DNA of 20,094 nt, taken from positions 1-20,094 of the forward strand of contig JAUWCP010000018.1 of NCBI GenBank assembly GCA_030609245.1. The letters run 5' to 3'. Below the pieces are notes generated by a model. The model saw nothing but the letters and a program-made list of their open reading frames with translations. It ran no database searches and had not been told where the DNA came from. Position numbers and translations under genes: made by a program. Of the stretch, positions 14,784 to 20,094 are shown piece after piece. The DNA is from Hyphomicrobium sp. GTDB taxonomy: Bacteria > Pseudomonadota > Alphaproteobacteria > Rhizobiales > Hyphomicrobiaceae. Every line of letters begins with the position of its first letter. The stretch's first letter is position 1.

Positions 14784-15491
14784 ATGATCTCTGTCGTTAT
14801 CCCCGCCCTCAATGCTCAAGCGACCCTGCCTAAAACCCTAACGGCGCTGATCCCTGCAGCAGTTGGGGGGCTCATTCGCGAGGTCATTGTCGTCGACGGC
14901 GGCTCCGCTGATCAGACGTGCCAGTTGGCCGATAGTGCCGGAGCGGAGGTGATTGCCGCAAAACCGAGCCGTGGGGGCCAGCTTTTGGCGGGTGCGGCCC
15001 TTGCCAAGCATCCGTGGCTCCTGTTCCTTCACGCCGACACAGTGCTCGATTCCGGCTGGGAGCGGGAGGTGTCGCACTTCATAGAGTGCGTCGATACCGG
15101 TAAGGCGAAGCTCGCGGCTGCCGCCTTCCGGTTCGCCCTCGACGATGAGGGTGCGCCGCCGAGAATCCTGGAGCGCTTGGTACGGCTGCGCTGCGCCGTG
15201 CTGCGCTGGCCGTACGGCGACCAAGGCCTCCTCATCCCGCGTCGGCTTTACGACGAGGTCGGAGGATATCGTTCTCTGCCCGTGATGGAGGATATCGATC
15301 TGACGCGGCGCCTAGGCGCACGCCGCTTGAGGATATTGCGCGCTCGCGCCGTCACCAGCGCCCAACGCTATCGGCGCGAAGGCTATGTGCAGCGCACGCT
15401 CAAGAACCAGATGTGCCTTCTCATGTATGCGCTGAATGTGCCCTCGACGCGAATTTTGCAATTCTATGGGGAAAACGAGCAGAAACCTTGA
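14784..15491 (+). CDS. TIGR04283-type family 2 glycosyltransferase (rSAM/selenodomain-associated transferase 2)
   Basis: GT-A-fold glycosyltransferase of the group named after its linkage to ArsS-type radical SAM proteins and arsenosugar synthesis. 235 residues from the ATG at 14784 (MISVVIPALN). The nucleotide-binding block VVDGGSADQT is at 37-46, followed by AKPSRGGQLLAGA and a metal-binding-type HAD (FLHADTVLDSGW). Later motifs are GDQGLLIPRRLYDEVGGY and the acceptor-site acid in VMEDIDLTRRL, all typical of this family. GAGA precedes the ATG; an upstream frame extension of 23 residues (from 14715) looks non-coding. A transferase of the partner family follows 139 bp downstream. ArsS itself is not in the window, so the sugar product is unknown. 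Confidence 0.88.
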   Translation: MISVVIPALNAQATLPKTLTALIPAAVGGLIREVIVVDGGSADQTCQLADSAGAEVIAAKPSRGGQLLAGAALAKHPWLLFLHADTVLDSGWEREVSHFIECVDTGKAKLAAAAFRFALDDEGAPPRILERLVRLRCAVLRWPYGDQGLLIPRRLYDEVGGYRSLPVMEDIDLTRRLGARRLRILRARAVTSAQRYRREGYVQRTLKNQMCLLMYALNVPSTRILQFYGENEQKP

Positions 15492-15591
15492 TGCTACGCG
15501 GGCGGTAATGCACGGATATGAAATAAGCGTTGCCCCTCTAAGGCCTCCGCAACGTCGTAATTTTGCCCCTACAGTCAGGTCGTTTGCTGCT

Positions 15592-15605
15592 CAGTACGTG
15601 TACTG
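15592..15605. repeat. Inverted repeat CAGTAC-GT-GTACTG upstream of the second transferase
   Basis: Two exact 6-base arms separated by 2 bases, ending 25 bp before the chosen start of the downstream gene. It falls in a 139-bp spacer of lower third-position GC than the flanking genes. It could be an operator, or coding sequence if the gene starts further upstream. Confidence 0.3.
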
Positions 15606-15630
15606 GGGCGTGAAAGGTAATTGGTCGCCG

Positions 15631-16386
15631 ATGGTGCGTCTTGCGTCTCTTCCGTTGGCCCCACATAGGGCATCACCGATTAATCGCGGCACAATCGTTG
15701 CGTCGCCGCCTTTCGCGTCGCGTCTCGTCGTCATGGTGAAGGAACCAGTTGCCGGCCGTGTTAAGACGCGGCTGGCGCGCGAAGTTGGCGCAGTGCGCGC
15801 GACCTCCTTTTATCGCACCACGTCCTCAGCTCTGCTTGCGCGCGTTTATCGCCCCAGCCGCTGGCACACGCAGCTTGCCGTCGCACCGGACACCGCGGTC
15901 ACTTGCCGCGCTTGGCGCAACTACACGCGTCGCCGTCAAGGCAACGGCGATCTCGGCAAACGCATGCAACGCATTTTGGATACTGAGCCGCCAGGACCGG
16001 TTGTTGTCATAGGCACCGATGTTCCGACAGTTACGGCGACACACATTGCCGCCGCTCTCAAATCGCTCGGCTCCCATGATGCCGTGTTCGGACCCTCGCC
16101 CGACGGTGGTTATTGGCTGGTCGGCTTCAAGCGCCGGCCGCGTATTCCGCGCGCGTTCGCCTCGGTCAAATGGTCGAGCGGCGACACGCTCGTACATACG
16201 CTTGCAAACCTTTCCGGCTTGTCAGTCGCTCGTATCGAGACCCTTGCCGATGTCGACGAGGCTAGCGATCTGGCACAGGTCGGCAATGCGCTGGGACGGA
16301 CGATCCTGCCCGTGGTGTGCCACAAGAACACTCAGCGTAGTGACGTTCAGTTAAGTGAAATAATGTCGACCGAAACTAAGAATTGA
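15631..16386 (+). CDS. TIGR04282-type transferase (DUF2064; rSAM/selenodomain-associated transferase 1)
   Basis: Nucleotidyl- or glycosyl-transferase-like protein of the DUF2064 family, usually encoded with a TIGR04283 transferase as here. From the ATG at 15631 (251 residues) the family begins at RLVVMVKEPVAGRVKTRL (31-48). GNGDLGKRM, VVVIGTDVPTVT and the block GPSPDGGYWLVGFKR follow, then VKWSSGDTL and a final LADVDEASDL. The start is uncertain. The frame is open back to 15436 with an ATG at 15508, but codon third positions there are less GC-rich, and no good ribosome site marks either ATG. The first 30 residues may be non-native. It follows the partner gene on the same strand. Confidence 0.85.
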   Translation: MVRLASLPLAPHRASPINRGTIVASPPFASRLVVMVKEPVAGRVKTRLAREVGAVRATSFYRTTSSALLARVYRPSRWHTQLAVAPDTAVTCRAWRNYTRRRQGNGDLGKRMQRILDTEPPGPVVVIGTDVPTVTATHIAAALKSLGSHDAVFGPSPDGGYWLVGFKRRPRIPRAFASVKWSSGDTLVHTLANLSGLSVARIETLADVDEASDLAQVGNALGRTILPVVCHKNTQRSDVQLSEIMSTETKN

Positions 16387-16438
16387 CATTGACAATAGTA
16401 ATGCTGCATCGGTCGTGCAGAGTTAGGGGGATCGGACC

Positions 16439-17128
16439 ATGGCGCAAGCATCGTCAATACAGTTCACGCCAGTTCAGGTTTTGCAGGCGGCCCGCCGAGC
16501 AGAGGCGGAGGGCAAGATGGACTATGCCCTCCAATTTTACCGACATATCGTTGAGCATTATGTCTCGACACCGGAAGCGCACGAGGCACGCGAGGGCCTG
16601 TTGCGCATAGCCGAGTGGCGTTGGGGCGAAGCCCGCGCTCTAGGCCGCCAGACGCCGCAGCCTGCACCAGCGCCCGTCGCGCAACACGGGCAGAATACCT
16701 ACACTGCGATCCCAGGCAGCCACGCAGCGATCGCTAGCGAGCAGGTCTACGAGGAACCGCTGTTCGAAGACCAGCGTATGCCAAAGGTGATCTCTCGCGA
16801 AGCGATGGATGAAACCGAGGGCCCAGAGAATTCCCCATTCTGGGGCCGGTATCGTGGCGCCAGGCTCGTTGCGTTTGTTCTTAGCAGTTTGGGTTGGGCC
16901 GGTGTTATGGGCGGTGTGCTCGTCGCGATCGTGGCCTCGACCGGCGCGCTTGCCGAAGTGTCGGTTGCTGGCGTGTGGGGCTTGCCGCTCGGGGTCCTCT
17001 TCGGCCTTCCGGTGGCAGCAATTGGTCTTCTTTTGGTTGTCGCAGGCCAGATTGCCATCGCTGTGTTCGAAAACGCGACCGCGACGTTGGACCTCCTCGC
17101 GTTGGAGAGGGCAAGGGCGATCGATTGA
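16439..17128 (+). CDS. Unrecognised membrane protein with TPR-like N-terminus
   Basis: I do not recognise this family. The 229-residue product has a helical N-terminus (about 10-65) with a tetratricopeptide-like pattern (VLQAARRAEAEGKMDYALQF, then YVSTPEAHEAREGLLRIAEW). A Pro/Ala/Gln-rich linker (about 70-130) follows. Two strongly hydrophobic segments (about 143-166 and 182-212) come next, then a short amphipathic tail (ENATATLDLLALERARAID). There is no signal peptide, so the N-terminal part is probably cytoplasmic. The ATG at 16439 has AGGGGGA about 8 bases upstream. It lies 52 bp after the transferase gene and ends 7 bp from the convergent moaB stop. A tandem TTGACATTGACA at 16383-16394 may hold its own -35. 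TPR-type regions usually bind other proteins; nothing more specific can be said. Confidence 0.8.
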   Translation: MAQASSIQFTPVQVLQAARRAEAEGKMDYALQFYRHIVEHYVSTPEAHEAREGLLRIAEWRWGEARALGRQTPQPAPAPVAQHGQNTYTAIPGSHAAIASEQVYEEPLFEDQRMPKVISREAMDETEGPENSPFWGRYRGARLVAFVLSSLGWAGVMGGVLVAIVASTGALAEVSVAGVWGLPLGVLFGLPVAAIGLLLVVAGQIAIAVFENATATLDLLALERARAID

Positions 17129-17135
17129 CCGCCCC

Positions 17136-17702
17136 CTAATCGCACTTAGCGGTCTGGGCTGCGGAAACGTCGCGCGTCTCCTGCAGTCGCGGCATGATCT
17201 CCACAAAGTTACACGGGCGGTGGCGGCTATCGAACTGCCACTTAAGGATCCCTTCCCACGCGTCTTTGCAGGCGCCAGGCGAGCCCGGCAGGCAAAACAC
17301 GTACGTCCCCTTCGCAACACCGCCGCATGCGCGGGACTGGATCGTCGACGTACCGACCTGCTCGAACGAAATCCTGTGGAAAACGACCGAGAACCCTTCG
17401 ATCTCTTTCTCGAAGAGCGGTTTCACCGCCTCCGGCGTAACGTCGCGGCCAGTGAAGCCCGTGCCGCCCGTCGTAAGGACCACATTGACGTCTGGATTTG
17501 CGATCCAGCCTTCGACCTTTGTGCGGATCTCTTCCAGATCGTCGGTGACGATGGCGCGCTCGGCGAGCGTGTGGCCGGCCTCTTCAATCATGCTCTTAAG
17601 GGTTGCGCCCGAATTGTCGGAGGCAAGGTCACGTGAATCCGATACAGCCAGCACGGCAAAGCGCAACGGCTTGAAGGGATACGACTCGTCGAGTTTGTGC
17701 AT
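17136..17702 (-). CDS. moaB: Molybdenum cofactor biosynthesis protein B
   Basis: MoaB/MogA-type domain protein of molybdopterin synthesis. The family adenylylates molybdopterin in some organisms, but in others MoaB has no proven role. The 188-residue product shows SDSRDLASDNSG (21-32), the molybdopterin-binding motif TTGGTGFTGRDVTPEA (77-92) and a conserved CLPGSPGACKDAWEGIL segment. The ATG at 17700-17702 lies 3 bp after the stop of the uracil-DNA glycosylase gene, so translation is probably coupled. It is convergent with the TPR-like membrane protein. Length and motifs are normal for the family. Confidence 0.94.
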   Translation of the reverse strand: MHKLDESYPFKPLRFAVLAVSDSRDLASDNSGATLKSMIEEAGHTLAERAIVTDDLEEIRTKVEGWIANPDVNVVLTTGGTGFTGRDVTPEAVKPLFEKEIEGFSVVFHRISFEQVGTSTIQSRACGGVAKGTYVFCLPGSPGACKDAWEGILKWQFDSRHRPCNFVEIMPRLQETRDVSAAQTAKCD

Positions 17703-17705
17703 GTC

Positions 17706-18575
17706 TCATTGCCTGGCTTTGAGGGCGCTCTTGATGGTGAGCAGATCGCGCCACGCCATGCCTTTGGCGGCTGGTGTGCGCAAAAGATAAGCGGGATGGA
17801 GGGTCGCAATGGCGCGCGTCTCGTAGCCGCCGACGTTGAGCGTGCGCCACTTTCCGCGAATGCGCATGATCCCATCGGTCACGTCGAACATCTGCTTTGC
17901 GGCCGCGCCGCCGACCGCCAGAATGATTTCAGGTGCCACTAATGTCACCTGGCGCTCGAGGAATGGCCGGCATGCGAGCGCTTCCTGCGGCGTGGGCGTA
18001 CGGTTTCCCGGCGGCCGCCAATAGACGATGTTTGTGATGTGCACATCGGATTCACCCAATTCGATTGCTGCAAGCATTTTGTCCAGCAGCATACCGGCGC
18101 GTCCCACGAACGGCTTTCCTTCCAAGTCCTCATCGCGTCCGGGAGCTTCGCCGATGATCATCAGCCGTGCCTTCTCCGCGCCTCGGTAGAAACACTGGTT
18201 CTTGGCCGTGGCCTTGAGCCCGCAGCCCTCGAAGCGTTGCAGCATGCCCTCCAGCTCAGCGAGCGTGCGCGCATGACTCACCGCATCGCGCGCATTTGCA
18301 TTGGCTGCGGGCGCCGGCTTGGCGGGGAAATGACGCCGTGGCTTGGCAGGATCGGGCGGTCTGTTCTCTTGTGTGCTTTGTCCGCGTGCTGACGCTGGTG
18401 CCGGCGGCACATCTTGCAGTTGCGTCGCGGCAAGTGTGAAATCGGCGCCGGGTGCGCGATCGCCGCGGGCCAGCCAATCGGCAGATGCCTCGTCGAGTGC
18501 GGCATCAACGCCCATGGCTTCGTACCAGTCGAGAATTCGTGCCGCGAGCTTGCGTGATGTTTCGTCTACGGTCAT
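17706..18575 (-). CDS. Uracil-DNA glycosylase, family 4-like
   Basis: Base-excision repair enzyme that removes uracil from DNA. The 289-residue protein has an alpha-helical start (1-48), a Pro/Ala-rich low-complexity linker (about 55-98), and the glycosylase domain (about 103-289). This contains motif A GEAPGRDED (142-150), then GKPFVGRAG, RPPGNRTPTPQE and motif B with His260 (LHPAYLLR). Family 4 enzymes normally bind a 4Fe-4S cluster through four Cys. Here the first pair reads FEGC (only C118) and the usual KCRPP reads YWRPP, so at most two canonical ligands (C118, C202) remain. C128 is extra. The ATG is at 18573-18575 and the stop is 3 bp before moaB. It is divergent from the ETF-QO gene. 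Confidence 0.92.
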   Translation of the reverse strand: MTVDETSRKLAARILDWYEAMGVDAALDEASADWLARGDRAPGADFTLAATQLQDVPPAPASARGQSTQENRPPDPAKPRRHFPAKPAPAANANARDAVSHARTLAELEGMLQRFEGCGLKATAKNQCFYRGAEKARLMIIGEAPGRDEDLEGKPFVGRAGMLLDKMLAAIELGESDVHITNIVYWRPPGNRTPTPQEALACRPFLERQVTLVAPEIILAVGGAAAKQMFDVTDGIMRIRGKWRTLNVGGYETRAIATLHPAYLLRTPAAKGMAWRDLLTIKSALKARQ

Positions 18576-18650
18576 TGCACGAGCAGTATAGCGTGCGCCG
18601 ACACCGTTTGCTTGGCGCAGTCCACAATGAGACGTTCCGGGTCTAAGTGC

Positions 18651-18678
18651 TTGACGCTATGGGCAATCACGACCTAAT
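18651..18678 (+). promoter_or_regulatory. Candidate promoter of the ETF-QO gene
   Basis: TTGACG (18651-18656, 5 of 6 consensus), a 16-base spacer, then CCTAAT (18673-18678, 4 of 6). It points at the ATG at 18721 and gives a leader of about 35 bases that includes the AAAGG ribosome site at 18706-18710. Confidence 0.45.
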
Positions 18679-18720
18679 CGACGGTCATCCGAACGGTTGA
18701 GAGGCAAAGGTAGCGACGAA

Positions 18721-20094
18721 ATGCCAAACGATGCGGCCGAACAAACGCCCAGAGAGGCAATGGAATTTGATGTCGCGATTGTCGGCGCGGGACCGGCAGG
18801 TCTCGCCGCGGCCATTCGCTTGAAGCAGCTTGCGGCCGAAGCAAAGCGCGATCTTTCAGTCGTCGTATTGGAGAAGGGCTCAGAGGTTGGTGCCCACATT
18901 TTGTCCGGCGCCGTCATCGATCCCATAGGGCTTAATCGGCTTATTCCGGATTGGAAGGAGAAAGGCGCACCCGTCGAAACACCCGTGCGCGAGGACAAGT
19001 TCCTTGTGCTGGGCGAGGCTGGCGTCATGCGACTCCCAAACATCTTCATGCCGCCGCTGATGAGCAATCACGGCAGCTACATTGCGAGCCTCGGTGCTCT
19101 GTGCGGTTGGCTCGGTGAGCAGGCTGCCGAGCTGGGTGTGGAGGTCTACCCCGGTTTTGCCGCCGTTGAGGTTCTCTACGACGACAACGGCGCCGTAACC
19201 GGCGTCGCCACCGGCGACATGGGCGTCGGTCGCGACGGCAAGCCGACGGACAACTTCGTTCGCGGCATGGAGCTTCGTGGCAAGTACACGCTCATTGCCG
19301 AGGGCGCGCGAGGCTCGCTTACCAAGCAGCTCATCAAGACGTTCGATCTGGCGCAGGCGGACAACCCGCAAAAGTATGGGATTGGCCTCAAGGAGCTTTG
19401 GCAGGTCGCGCCGGAAAAGCACGAGCCGGGCCTCGTGCAACATTCCTTTGGCTGGCCGTTGGACAACCGCACGGGTGGCGGGTCATTCCTGTATCACTAC
19501 GGCGACAACCTGGTGTCGGTCGGCTTCGTCGGCCATCTCAACTACGAGAACCCGTATCTTTCGCCATACGACGAGTTCCAGCGCTTCAAGACCCACCCCG
19601 CTATTTCCCCCACGTTTGCGGGGGGGAAGCGCATTGGATACGGCGCCCGGGCTTTAACCGAGGGCGGCTGGCAGTCGATCCCTAAGCTTATTTTTCCAGG
19701 CGGTGCGCTCTTGGGTTGCGGCGCCGGCTTTATGAACGTGCCGCGTATCAAGGGTAGCCACAACGCGATGCTGTCAGGCATCGCCGCAGCAGAGGCCACT
19801 TTCGACGCTATCAGTGCTGGCCATGGGCACGATCGGCTGGAGGCCTACGAAGAGTCGGTCCGCTCGGGCGATATCGCCCGCGATCTCAAGCGTGTGCGCA
19901 ACGTCAAGCCGCTTTGGTCCCGGTTTGGCACGATCGCCGGCATCATGCTGGGCGGCATTGACATGTGGCTCAACACGATCTTGCCGGGTATCGGCCTGGG
20001 TTTCACACTCAAACATGGCAAGCCCGACTGGGCGACGTTGAAAAAGGCGAGGAATTCCAAGCCGATTGCGTATCCAAAGCCTGACGGCGTTTTG
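18721..20094 (+). CDS. Electron transfer flavoprotein-ubiquinone oxidoreductase (partial, C-terminus beyond right edge)
   Basis: Membrane-associated flavo-iron-sulfur enzyme that passes electrons from reduced ETF (fatty-acid, amino-acid and methylamine-type dehydrogenations) to ubiquinone. 458 residues are visible of a family of about 550. The FAD motif FDVAIVGAGPAGLAAAIRL starts at residue 16. Next come VLEKGSEVGAHILSGAVIDP, LIAEGARGSLTKQL, the GIGLKELWQV segment and the second FAD-contacting block GGALLGCGAGFMNVPRIKGSHNAMLSG. The C-terminal ferredoxin-like domain with the 4Fe-4S cysteines lies outside the window. The ATG has AAAGG about 10 bases upstream. The etfAB genes are not visible here. 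It is divergent from the uracil-DNA glycosylase gene. Confidence 0.96.
   Translation, partial: MPNDAAEQTPREAMEFDVAIVGAGPAGLAAAIRLKQLAAEAKRDLSVVVLEKGSEVGAHILSGAVIDPIGLNRLIPDWKEKGAPVETPVREDKFLVLGEAGVMRLPNIFMPPLMSNHGSYIASLGALCGWLGEQAAELGVEVYPGFAAVEVLYDDNGAVTGVATGDMGVGRDGKPTDNFVRGMELRGKYTLIAEGARGSLTKQLIKTFDLAQADNPQKYGIGLKELWQVAPEKHEPGLVQHSFGWPLDNRTGGGSFLYHYGDNLVSVGFVGHLNYENPYLSPYDEFQRFKTHPAISPTFAGGKRIGYGARALTEGGWQSIPKLIFPGGALLGCGAGFMNVPRIKGSHNAMLSGIAAAEATFDAISAGHGHDRLEAYEESVRSGDIARDLKRVRNVKPLWSRFGTIAGIMLGGIDMWLNTILPGIGLGFTLKHGKPDWATLKKARNSKPIAYPKPDGVL

Noticed and set aside
16640..17320. Minus-strand frame of 226 codons across the end of moaB and the TPR-like gene
   Set aside because: Overlaps two better-supported genes, is rich in Arg and Cys, and has no recognisable domain or ribosome site.
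1..20094. tRNA, rRNA, CRISPR arrays, insertion sequences and prophage genes
   Set aside because: Looked for by eye on both strands; no cloverleaf, repeat-spacer pattern, transposase or integrase frame was found.

Overview
The window is a stretch of ordinary, gene-dense chromosome from an alphaproteobacterium, most likely of the order Hyphomicrobiales (Rhizobiales). Three things point there: the split F0 ATP synthase operon order atpI-atpB-atpE-b', a CcrM-type adenine methyltransferase next to rnhB, and the neighbourhood smc / dsbA / dciA / mutY. A fused, signal-bearing SoxYZ-like carrier, a family often seen in methylotrophs, leans towards a Hyphomicrobiaceae-like organism; that last step is inference. 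I see no transposon, phage, CRISPR, rRNA or tRNA signal and no gene-free stretch above 300 bases.

Left part, minus strand (1-7866): the F0 operon starts at a near-consensus promoter (1939-1967) and runs atpI, atpB, atpE and the truncated b' gene off the left edge. Upstream of it lie smc (chromosome condensation), two tandem DsbA-type thiol oxidoreductases (one predicted lipoprotein, one with a Tat-like signal) and a DciA/DUF721 gene (helicase loading).

Middle (7955-14607): mutY is divergent from dciA; then an exported fused SoxYZ-like carrier, convergent with a flavin-containing monooxygenase. Next is a minus-strand set: a PA0069-family radical SAM protein, rnhB and ccrM.

Right part (14784-20094): two plus-strand transferase genes of the 'rSAM/selenodomain-associated' (arsenosugar) families and an unrecognised TPR-like membrane protein, convergent with moaB. 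A family-4-like uracil-DNA glycosylase and moaB form a tightly coupled minus-strand pair. Divergent from them is the ETF-ubiquinone oxidoreductase gene, cut by the right edge.

Genome maintenance dominates (smc, dciA, mutY, rnhB, ccrM, udg, and possibly the radical SAM gene). The strongest unexpected signal is a perfect alphaproteobacterial LexA-type box (GAAC-N7-GAAC, 14688-14702) in the divergent promoter between the radical SAM gene and the first transferase. It suggests SOS control of a radical SAM enzyme whose substrate is unknown.
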